This document shows, in pieces, positions 1 to 12,134 of a stretch of 64,000 nt of DNA. Source of the DNA: Dipteris shenzhenensis (lineage: Eukaryota > Polypodiophyta > Polypodiopsida > Gleicheniales); assembly GCA_047967505.1 (NCBI GenBank), contig CM106538.1; one strand, written 5' to 3'. Made by a program: the position numbers and the translations under genes. The first letter of the stretch is position 1. Every line of letters begins with the position of its first letter. Under the pieces are notes generated by a model. That model made no database searches and was not told where the DNA came from. It was given only the letters and a program-made list of their open reading frames with translations.

Positions 1-135
1 TCAAATTTCATTTCTGGGTCTCCGAGGTTTATGGGTTTTTGCCCTTCGATCTTGCAGGCAACCTCACTTCCGTGGCATTGCTCGATCTGAGTATCTTTCA
101 TATCGCTTTATCGCCTCTTCGATCAGCCCGCAGCC
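1..135 (+). promoter_or_regulatory. Upstream/5' UTR region of the ERdj2 gene
   Basis: This is the only sequence visible upstream of the ERdj2 start codon. It contains no intact reading frame and no convincing TATA box. The ATG at 136 sits in a favourable plant context (gcagccATGGC, G at +4). The true promoter is probably partly outside the window. Confidence 0.4.
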
Positions 136-3100
136 ATGGCCACTTCTGAGGAAATGAGCTCCCTTTTCCCCATCTTCATCCTCTCTGTTATAGGTCTCTT
201 TGTCATTCCCTGGACCATTTACCGCCTCGCCAGAGCTGCAGAAAGCAAGAGCAAGAACATTCATTGTGCGTGCTCTCTTTGCAGCAAATCCGCGAAATAC
301 AGAACCTCCCTTGTAAAAAAGGTAGCGTTTCTCTTTTTTGTTGGGGGGGCACTTCTACCTTTAGCGTGCTTCTTTGCCGGGTCAATTGGATGATTTTTTT
401 TGTCCACAGGTCGGCAAATTTTCGACTTGCAGCAACGTGACGCTTGTGTTAATGTGGTTGATCATGGCATTCTTGGCTTACTACATCAAGCTCATAACCC
501 GGGAGGTATTTTTCAAAAGCATGTGCGACGTCTCTACGCTCTCAATTCTGTTAGCTCACACTTGTTGTCTGCCGTGTTGCAATCTGGCTTTGTGACGGTG
601 GAATATATCAAGATGCATGTCAATTTACGGTATTCTAACGAATTGGGGTCTTGGGAAATTATATATTGAGATAAGACATCAAATGGTTTGCCATCATGCC
701 TCTGAAATTGCTATAGAATCTTACTGCCATATTTGGTCTGTGTAAGCATGCTATGAACACTAGATCTTCACTGCTCTTAGGGATGGATGTGCGCTTGAAG
801 CCTCTAAGGTCCTCAACTACCATCTCGGTAACTCTCTCTCCTTTGTCAGGGGTCTTCTTGGATGGCTTCAGCTCCTCCACATCAGAATTTGTGTCTTCCA
901 TCTTTGAAACCTTCTTCTCTTGTGTAATCTCAAGCCTGGCTGCACTTGAGGATGCTGTGAGCATGCTGCTGGAGCTTTTAGTACAACTGGATCAGGCTGA
1001 GACTTGGTCTCTTGAAAAATGATGTCTTGACTCACCACTAGGTACTTCTTTTTTGGGCGTATGATTGAGAATTCTTCAACTCGTTGCTATTAGCCGGTGA
1101 AAATGTATCTCTTACTCCTGGGAAGATTCTTTTGGAGGACGCTAAAGGCCATTGTTGGGCCACACATCTGAAGGAAGGAGAACCGCTGTAGGACAGCAGC
1201 TGTAGCCCTTATTTTGATGCATGATCCACGTGGCACGCTTTGAGCAGGGTATTTTGTATATGTTTCTGTCGCTTTTTGGCAGCGTAATAAATATCCCTTT
1301 GGCTGTCGGTTAATCTAGATCTATGTGTCTACTTCAGTAACACTTGTGTGCATAACATGTAGTGAGATTTGTTTTGCATTGTGTGAACCTAGGGACAAAC
1401 CTTCCAATGGTGCTCTATTTTTTGACATTGTATTAGAGCCCCGAGGGAGACTCACAAGTGTGTGCTGTTTAGAGGTGAGAGCCTTTGCTTGAAAGAAAGG
1501 TGACCTCAACCCAGTTTGCAGAATGTGAGACCAACTCTGACATCTGAAGGACATGTAACTTTGTGAGACAACGTCTTGTTTGCTCATACCCAAGATAACG
1601 ACTCTGGAAATGGTAAGCCTTGTAATGGCAAGCCCAACTTAAAGAAGGGTGATGACAAATTTAACGAGGAAGAGGACTCTTCTAGTGGTATAGAGAAGAA
1701 AAAGGGGGGAAATGCTTCTCTTGTGACGAGCCTGGACACTATGCGAGAGATTGTAGGATAAGGCAGTAGATTAAAAGGAGTGCAGCAAGTATCCAAAAAG
1801 TCAAAACCAACGGCAACATGGTAACAACTGTGGAAGAAGCTTACATTTTTTGGTAATGACTCCGAGTATTGCTGAGATCAAGTATACGGACCTAGGTGAA
1901 ACTTTCTTGACGTTTGACATTGAGAAATGGACCAAAGAGCCTGAGGATCCAGGAACTTTTATACTGGTGAAGGAAAGAATTGATTGCATAGACTTGTTAG
2001 AGTTTGGAATTTCATAGTCATAGAGGGCTTCATTGTGGGTGTGCCCACCCGGAGATGATAGATAGGGAGAGGCCTGGTTAGGCTAGTTATGCAGACTGGT
2101 AGGGCTGAGTTGGAGCCGAAATTGGGGCGGGTTACCCGACCTGATTGGTCAGGTCAAACCTGATCCGGCTCAGCTGACCTGCTGGTCGGTCCTATGGCCA
2201 GCCTTGCTAGCCAACCAGGCTGGCTGGTGGGACTATAAAGGGCTCCCCCCGTCTCCATTCATTGTCTCACACAGGTCCCACTCTTGCAGCATTCTCTGTC
2301 TGCCAGCCCCTTGGTTGCGGTTGTATCCCTGCTCTCTCTCTCTCTCTCTCTCTCTCTCCCCCCCCCCCTCACGCTTCCGCTCGTGCACAACTCTCACATG
2401 GTATCATTTGCTATCATTGATGAGGGACCTAGATGTCGGAAATGGAGGAAAGACTCTCTCTAACCTCACACCGTATGCGGAATAGGATCAGCTTTGTCTC
2501 ACACTCAATGATGCAAACTACTCATGAATACCTCACTCAAAAAATAGAGCATAAACAGTGTATACAAGAGAGAGAGAACTCAGATCTTATTCCTCCATCA
2601 AGTAGTGGGCAAAACAAGCTCAGAGATGAGCACAAAATGACCAGCAAGGGGCTGGACTCAGACTAAGAACTCTTGTAGGTAATCTCCTGCTACGCACTGC
2701 CTGTTCTGGCTTTAGTGACTGTTGGAGAAGTGACGGGGGAAGGGGGCTTTTTATAGGGGCTGGCAGCCCCTAGAGGTGGCCGACCCCCTGGTTGGTTTTA
2801 CCAGGGCTGGACCAACCAGGCCTGGGCTGGCTGGCTGACCAGCCTGATCGGTTATGGCCGACCCTCCTGGGCAGCCTATAAATAGGGCCACTGTTGCTGT
2901 TGCTGCGGCACCCTTCCACCCCGCCCTTGAGCCCTCATTCGCGGCATGCTGCAGCCCATGATAGCCCCCCCATGATCCCTCCCCCTCAGTCATATGCCCC
3001 CCCATGTCCTCATATGGGGGCTCATAGGTAGGGGACATTGACTTCCAACACCCCCTCCCCATGATGCCATTGTGGGCTGATCCCCATGCGTCGAATGAGG

Positions 3101-6100
3101 TGTTCCATCTTCTTCTGTGGGAGAGCCTTTGTGAATACATCGGAAAGATTGTGGGTGGTCGGACAGTACATCATCTCCATGGTGTCATTGATAATGAGCT
3201 CCCGTACGAAGTAGTAATGGACTTCAATGTGCTTTGTCTGTGCATGAAGGATGGGGTTCTTCATGCTGGCACAACACAATACCCTCTTGTCGAACGCCTG
3301 GTGTCGATATCACCTGCCCAATCTGAATCACAGAACCCGCCCAACTCATTTCCTGGGGTGTATGTAATCCCATATGTGCAAGTACCCTTCATATACCTCA
3401 GCACTCGTAGACCTACCTTAAGTGATTCTTCCTGGGTTTTGCAGAAAACCAACACAGTAGCCCAACGGCAAAGGAGATGTCTGGCCTGGTGTTGGACAGA
3501 TAAAGCAAACTGCCTACCAATCTTCGATACCTGTTGGCATCCACCAGTTCAGGAGCAAGGGAGGTGCATCCACCAGTTCAGGAACAAGGGAGGTGGCTGT
3601 TTGGAGCAGATTAAACAGCTCACAAAGTCTTCATCGCTTGGCTGTCTATCAGGGCAGCAAGGAGGAGGGGAGCAAAGGGGGACCTTGTTCCTTTTGTATG
3701 GTTGCTGCCTCTTTTGATGAGGGCTCTCGAGCTTTCTCCCTCATATCAACCTCAATAGCCACATAAGCCTGGAAGCTTCACACCATCACACTCGTACCTT
3801 TATGGCATTCTGAAGTATGCACTCATGAGGACAAGTTTGTTCTGAAGAGAGAAAGTCAGGATAAGAGAGAGAGAGGAGGCAGAAGACAAGGGTTTGTTAC
3901 AGTCTCTTTTGTGAGCCAGCAGGTGTGGATGGATATGCAATTAAACAGGAGAGGGAAGATTTGATAGGACATCATTGAGTGGGAAAGGGCTTTTCACTGA
4001 TTGATGGGTATATTATAAGCTGTCTTCACTAGTCCTATGCAGGCATATGCGAAAATAGTTGGAATTCTAAACATGCCACTTGTAAGTACATAAATGGTTG
4101 GTGCCGTCTTGAGTTGCATTGGAGGTCCTGAAGCATTGGCTGGTCGTACTTAGTTTCATGTGCTCTCTGCATCTGAGTGACAGCTATCTTTCCTCAAAGA
4201 AATCCACTTGTTTCCCCTTTTCCTTTATGTCTAGTGGTAGATTCCTCATTTAAGTTTTGAGTCTTGAGGCCGTAGAAGGGAGTTGCATGCTGATTTCTGA
4301 GCTTTACACTGGATGGTCATGGAACTTGAAATTCGTTGCTTCTCAGTACAAGTGTAAGTGGACATTCTCAGTAATACTAAGAATGCTAAAACTTCTCTTA
4401 GTCAGATTTCAATTTTCTTTACTGTTTTTGTTGGTGGCAGCCATCTATGTCTCATATTCTACGCTGCTTGTATGACACAGATTCAACCTTTTGAGCCTTT
4501 TTCAATCCTAGGTCTTGATTCAGGTGCATCTGACACAGAGATCAAGAAAGCCTACAGAAGATTGTCTATCCAGTATCATCCAGACAAGAATCCAGATCCA
4601 GGCAGGACATGATTTGTGTTACATGGCTTGGACTATTGCATGGTTAAAAGCTTACCTTCTCATGTCTATCCAGTGACTAACCGGTGTTATCTCTTTCGCA
4701 GAGGCAAATAAATACTTTGTTGAGTTCATATCAAAAGCGTATCAAGCTCTCACAGATCCTGTTGCCCGGGAGAATTATGTCAAGTATGGACATCCTGATG
4801 GCCGACAGGTTCTCCTGATCACCCTTAGCATGTAAAATCTACAAGTTGAGTTAGCTTGAATCTTGCAAAGCTTGAAGTGATTTCTTTTGTATTTTAAGAG
4901 ATTTGAGGTCTCTTGGTTATAAATTGATGAAGCTTTTAGGTCTTCAATAAATATTATAGCATCTCTGTGGCACACTGATCTTTTCTCTGGATCCTTTATG
5001 TCTTACAGGGAATGCAGATGGGGATTGCACTTCCTCAATTCTTACTGAACATAAACGGCGGGGCGGCTTCTGGTGTTCTTCTGCTTGGCTTGGTTGGCAT
5101 GGGTATCCTGCTTCCTCTTTTGGTGGCAGTGGTTTATCTTTCTCGTTCCTCAAAATATACGGGAAATTATGTCATGCATCAGACACTGTCCAGCTACTAT
5201 TATCTTCTGAAGCCATCTCTTGCCTCAAGGTTTGTGTTCAATGGTGCCCATCACTTTTCACATGCATTAGAAGCTTTCCAAAATGTGAGATCACATGGTT
5301 TTGCTTGTACACTTGCGTAGCTTTGAGCAGTACTGCGGAAATGCCCTATAGAGCAGACTGCACCATAAGCAAAAATCCATATGGTCTAATTTGAAGCCAT
5401 TGTGTGCTTTGATTTGTTTGTTCCTCCCATCAGTAGTACCCTTTAAAATAATCTGCAGACTACTATAGCCGAATGCTGGTAGTGAGAGGAGTAGATTTTG
5501 TCTTATATTTTCTGGTTCTCTTCCATCATATGGCTTTGTGGAGCGTCAGTGCACTGTAAACAGCTCCAAGGATATTAGAATGATAGGATAGTCTGGAGTC
5601 TCAAGTTTGCGACTTCTCCTCATTGGTCTAGCAGAAAAATAGTGGGAGACCATTAGGCTTAGGTTTGTGCTCCGAGTGAGTAAGCCATGGATGGAATTGC
5701 CAAGGCTAGGTTATCAATGGCCTTCGTACAACTAGTGAACTGACCATAGCATGATTGAGTGACAATGAGCTTGTAAACTCAATGTTGGTACTTGAGCAGT
5801 GGTTTATTTGATGGGCACTTTTGTTGATATAGCTTATGTTGGCTGTCTGATGCAGCAAAGTGATGGACGTTTTTATCAAAGCTGCAGAGTATGTCGAGAT
5901 GCCAGTTAGGCGTAGTGATGATGAACCTCTACAAAAGCTTTTCATAGTTGTTCGAAGTGAGCTAAATTTCAATCCAAAAAATCTCAAACAAGAGCAAGCA
6001 AAGTTTTGGAAGCGGCATCCAGCTCTTGTCAAGGTCCTTTGATAACTTTTTCTAATTTGGTAAACTGTCTGGGGAAAAAACTGTGAAGTTGTTTTATATG

Positions 6101-6440
6101 TTGATCTGGTTGGGAAAAATCTTACTGTTCTTTTCCAACTGCCTGTGACATGTCATGCGGATATAGCAGAATGTGACATGATTCCTTTAGTTTTGGAAAA
6201 AGGATATATTGTGTAAAAAACAAAACCAATCATCAGTCTCACGATGAATGCTCCTGCATGCTTGGGTGCATGTTTGTGGAGACATCTTTGAGAGAGGTTT
6301 ATTAACATCTTTGGGAGGCATCGCAGGCCAATGAGACAGAGTACAATAAAAAAGGTAACTCATACAAGTCACTATGGGCTGAGGCAAAGGGTGTGCTAAG
6401 CCCTTGCTGAGTGCTATGCTAATAATCTTGGGGGGGGGGG

Positions 6441-6474
<34 letters not shown>

Positions 6475-6742
6475 TTCTTCTCCATGGAGGCCTTCGAGAG
6501 CTCTGTGATGGCCTGTGAATAGTTTGGAGGCCTTCGAGAGCTCCGTGATGGCCGCGACCTGCCTCTGAGCCCACCCTGCTGTGTGCATCCTCCTTGCCTT
6601 ATGCGCTCCGTTGGCTCCGCTGCTGTATGCACCGCTGCTAGATTAGGGTAGGCTGCTGAGAGGTTGAAAGGCTAGGCAACGGGAGGGAGAGGCTAGGCAA
6701 CCGGAGGCTGAGAGGCGAGGCGACGGGAGGGGGAGGCTAGGC

Positions 6743-6786
<44 letters not shown>

Positions 6787-9700
6787 AATCCACGGGAGAC
6801 CCTTGAGGATCTATGGGACTGGCGATCACTATCAACTAATAGTGATCCCTTACATCCATTGAGAGAAAATATTACAAACTTGTCATGTATTAAGTACTTG
6901 TTGGGCTAGCTTGCGTGCTAGACCCAGTACCTTGTTGTGATGTTCCAAAATCTCTTTCAAGTAGCTTCCTAGCTTTTGGCTGGCTGCTCCAGCAGATTTT
7001 TTAGATCTCTTCTGCCCCTATAGCAGAGTTCCAAACTTGTCATGTATTGAGTACTTGTTGGGCTAGCTTCTTGTTGCGATGTTTTAAAATCGCTATCAAA
7101 GTAGCCTCCTAGCTATGATGTTTGCGTAGGCTCTACATCTCAGGAGTACATGCTGTCATTTCTTGACATGTTGAAGGCATTTGCCCTTGTGATGTCTTGA
7201 GACCCTTCTGGATCTATGGAACCGGTGATCACTATCAACAAATAGTGCCAACGAAATAAAATACTATTAGACTTGCTATGTTAGTACTCGTTGAGCCAAT
7301 TTGTGTGCTGGCCCAAGGACCTTGTTTTGTTTTCCAAAACTTCTTTTAGATAGCTTCCTAGCTTTGTAGCTGGCTGTTCCCAATAGATTATTCAGATTAC
7401 ATCATATCTTGATGTGTGCATAGGCCCAACATCTTAGGAGTACATTGCTGCTCATTTTCCACCTCCCCCATGGGGCAGATTTTGCATATTCTTTCTTCTC
7501 TTGGACCCTTGATCTTGTCCACCTTCCCTTTTCCACTTCTAGATAATGTGAGCTGTCTCTCATTTTGCTTATTAGATGAATTTTGAACATTGATATGTCC
7601 CAAAGGTATTTTTGCATCCCATCCCATAGCTGTCCATTGGATTAAAGGACTGCAATTTTGCCCCTAGGTCTTGCCATTGTTTCTGTAGCATCTTTTGTGT
7701 CACTAGTTCATCCCTTCTTGGGGCCATCCAGTGGTTTGTGTAGCCCCCAATGCATTATGAGGTATCCTGCTGGCTGCCATCTTCTCAACTTTGTTGAGAT
7801 AGGCCATGAATTGGCATAATGCTTCCCCTTCGAGATGTATCAAGCTCATCTCAGCCAGTAGGATGGGGTAGGGTTTAACCCTCAATTCCCCAATAAGGAA
7901 TTTTAATGTAAAGTTTCTATTCTGGTCCAGTAGGTCCTAGAGAGCCTGGGAGCCCATGTTGGACACCCATAAAGTATCACTATTTGTATAAGCATAGTGT
8001 ATAGAAACTTTCTCATTTCCCAATTCCATAGGTGTGCTTTCCTGTAATTATCGGAAGCTGTACAAAGCTTTCTTGTCATCTTTCTCTTTTGTTTAATTGA
8101 TGTATTTTAGTAAGCATTGGGTTTGCCCAAGAGACTCCGTGGGTCTTTAGAAACCCAGTATACCTGCTTATGCTTGGGCACTGATGACGACATAAGTGTT
8201 GCTTGCTTGCTAAGTATGTCTACCTTTTGTTTTTCAAAAAAAAAATGTTAATTCTTTTTTCTTCTCTTTCGTTTTCTCTTTTATTTTCTTTGTAGAAATT
8301 TGAACTTTAGAACAACAAAAATCTGAATTTGTACTATTGGATATATTCTAGTCCTACAAAGGTCTATATAAAGCTTTCAAACTCCCTTGGGTACACATGC
8401 ATTCCACTGGTAGTTGTCAGTAAATTCCAGCCCTAGGTATTTGTATGAGCTGCATGTTTCCAAAGGCTCTCCTTCTAACGTGACATCAATTTGTTGTTTG
8501 CGAGTTCCAATCACCATGACCTTTGTTTTGGCTATGTCGACCTGCATTTCTGAGTGTCTACAGAAGCCCCCCAGTGCATCCAAATGTGCTTGCATTTTCT
8601 CCTTGCTCTTTGTGAAGAAGACTACATCATTTGCGTAAATAAGCAATAGTAGAGCATATCCTACAATTTTGAACACATTCTACATCCATTCTTCTAGGTC
8701 ATCGATAAAAAGATTGGCAGAGGGGACACCCCTGTTTGACCCCTATGTCACTGCTTATGACAGCGTTCCCTGTTGGAGCATGATCCATCCACAAGTGGTT
8801 GTGCTAGCTCGGCTAATAATTTCTCATATAGATTATGTAGCCTCTCTAAGTTTGTGGGGGACTTGGAGCTTTTCCGGTCTTTCCCATAATTTCTTGCGTG
8901 AAACTATGTCGAAGGCTTTCCTGAAATCTACAAAGCAACAAAATACAGCCTCTTTTATGCTTTGCACCTTCGGATGCAGCGCTTATGGTGACCAAATGGT
9001 CTGTTGTCGAATGCTTGGGACGGAAACCTGCCTGTTATGATGCCCAGAAGGCCCGTGTCTCTGCCCTTTTGCTGATTTTCTGCTCAAGAATAGTGCCATA
9101 TAACTGGGCCATGAGGCTGCTCACCATGATTGTGTGGTAGTTTTCCACTATTTTGTTGTCCCCTCTCTTATGGATTAGTACAATCGTATTGAGTTGCCAT
9201 TCTGGGGCGGAACCCTTTCTCTAGGGCCATATTCAAAAGCTTGGTGAGCAATTTATTTGTCTTCTCTCCTCCCCATGTGAGCATCTCCACTACCAGCTCT
9301 TATGTGTCTAGGCCTGCCCATTTGCTAGCTTTTTCAGCCCCTTCCCTACATCTTCTTCCGTTATGATATTGTTTGTTGCTTTGATGGGAAAGTCATGATT
9401 TACTTTCTCTTCTCCCTCCCTTTCGTAGAGATACTTGATGAACTGTATCATGTCTTCCCATGTTGCCATGCAATATCTGAAAATACTTCTTGGCGTTTTG
9501 TTTTAGCTCCTCAAAACTTTCAAGTTGCTTGCTTTCTGAAATCTTTCAAGTCTTCGAGTGGGCATTTGAGACAAAGCACAATAAAAAAGGTAACTCATAC
9601 AAGCCATTGTGGCTGAGGCATAGGGCGTGCTAAGGCCCTTTCTGATTGCTATGTTAATAATGTCAAAAACTCAAAAACTAAAGTACTCAAAACTAGTGCT

Positions 9701-11963
9701 GGGAATCAATCCAGGTGCCATGGTGGCTCTTTGGTGGGACATGAACATGCTTCGTATCTGAATCTGTCGAGTTGTCTCTCATTGTGTCTCTGTGATCTCT
9801 GTATCCGGTGGGCCCTATCAAGAGTGGCACCTTGGCTCGAGTGGTCCCCTCTGAGTAGAGCCAGGAAGGGCTGGACCTCCATCATGTGTGCCCTAGTCAG
9901 CCTCTACATCATGCAGGGTCTCTGTGGCTCTGGCTCTACCGCTTTGTGCAGTCTCTTCCTCATCACCCCCTCTTGAGAGGATCCACAGGTGAGACTTGTG
10001 ATTATGATATAAGCCACAAATAGACTTACCTTCCTCTTTCCTACAAGAACCTCTTGATAGAGAGTTCTCCTTTGGAAATGAGAAATGATTCCACCCAAGA
10101 GCAAGGTAATGAGTTCCTTTAGCTCAAAATCCCATGCACATGGATTGTAATACAAATGTGAAGAGGTGAAAGGAAGCTAAGGTGGTTAATCAAGGTTCCA
10201 AAGAGGGAATTGAAGGAGTCAAAGCTGTAGCTAATTCTCGACCCCATGACGCCAGAGACTCACACGACGAGCTCTACAGTGCGCTTGACATTTATCTTAA
10301 GGTGCAGCTGTTTGCATTCTTTGATTAAGCCTACTGAAACGTTTCCACAGAATTATGAACCCTAGAGAATGCACATTTTATTCACACATTTATTTTCCTA
10401 TCAACTTGTCCTGATTCTATCTGGGGTTTAAAGCTGAGCCCGATCAGTTCGACTCGCAAAGCAGACATGCATTCTTTTCCAAGATCACTGTCATTGGAAT
10501 TTGTACGATGTTGGCCATTTCTTTGTGGCAGGCCTTTTGAAAGTAGTTCATCTTGTTACATAACATTGGCCACCACCTTAGGAAATATAAATATTTCTAA
10601 GATTTCTAAGGTCTGTTAAAGATGGACAACTGAAAAGGTTCTACCCTTGGTATTGCAATTTTGGCCTTCATGTCACAGTTGTCATGAAAAACTTGTAGTG
10701 GCCTTCAAATGCGTTTGTCATCCGTTCACTATGACTAAGAACAATACCACCAACTCGGTAGTGCAGAGTGCAACTGAAATGGGGACAATTGATAGCCCCT
10801 AGATATGCCATATGCAGTATGGACTTTGCTTGTGACTAAAAGGTCATGACCACCGTTCTCAATGCCTAGATCTTGGAGCCGTGAGAGAAGTCAAGCTCAT
10901 GGTACCAAATTGAAGTCCTTTTGGAAATCAACGAAAGGGCAATATACTCTAGGGAATAGGGACACCACCTAGGCTCTAGCATTTATTACTGGTCATGAAA
11001 TTTTCTTCTGTTCCAGTTGCATTTGTGTGTGAGATCCTTGTCAATTGTATTTGTGTACATCCATGGTAATGGGTCAGCATTAGCTCAAAGGTTTTGGCTT
11101 TCACTGCTATGAAAAGAGTCCTGAAATCATTAAGTACTTCGTTACATGTTTAGGTGAGGATCTTTGACCACATATTCCTTTTGTTGCATCCTTTTGTTGT
11201 TTCAAGACTGACAGGGCCTTTCATTCTCTTAAGGTCCATCTATGGGCATGATAGATTTTGGTGCATTTTAATGCTAACTAAACACATGTAACGTGCAGAC
11301 AGAGCTCCTATTACTGGCTCAGTTAAGTAGGGAATCTGGTACGGTTCCTCCTGGTCTTCAGGCTGATTTTGCACATGTTCTTCGTCTTGCTCCTCGTCTG
11401 CTTGAGGAATTGATGAAGGTATTCTCCTAGCAGTGATTTTTGGACATTGCCAAAGTACAAAAGAAACTGAACTTATTTACTTTTCTGTTTATCAGTAAAC
11501 AGAAGATGTGAAGAGTGATGCTATTTCTCTTTTTATCATCTAAAGGAGATTAATTTCCCACCACATTAGTAAGGTTTGCAAAGAAACAATCATGTTTGGA
11601 ACAGATGGCTGTGGCTGCAAGAAATGCAGAGGGATATGGATGGCTCTGTCCTGCACTTGGAGTAATGGAACTTTCTCAGAACATCATCCAGGTCTGTATA
11701 CATATTTTACTGTAAAAGTGTAACATTTGTGTCTGAGACATTGTCACTGTTGTTGATTAGCATGCATGTTTCTACAGGCTGTGCCACTCAGTGCTAGAAA
11801 AGTTTCAGACAGGGCAATCAACGGAGCAGAAGGGATAGCTACATTTTTACAGCTCCCTCACTTCAGTGAACAGGTCGTGAAGAAGATTGGACGTAAGGTT
11901 GAGTCTTATCACAATGATGCTCAATGTGCTTCTAGGGTTTTCAGTAGCAAAATAATTAATGCC

Positions 11964-12006
<43 letters not shown>

Positions 12007-12098
12007 AGGATGCTCGTTTAGGAGCTCCACCCTTTTTGCTCATTGTATCAGGTTTTCTATCAGTCTCATAGACCCATCGGTCTTTAGTAGACTTTAAT

Positions 12099-12134
<36 letters not shown>

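Noticed and set aside
3061-3717. Plus-strand frame of 218 codons in ERDJ2 intron 2
   Set aside because: It is antisense to the copia RNase H, whose motifs are clear on the minus strand.
4358-4612. Separate small DnaJ gene with its own start
   Set aside because: The J-domain stretch begins at an acceptor site (4480) and needs the neighbouring exons. The upstream Met lies in intron sequence.
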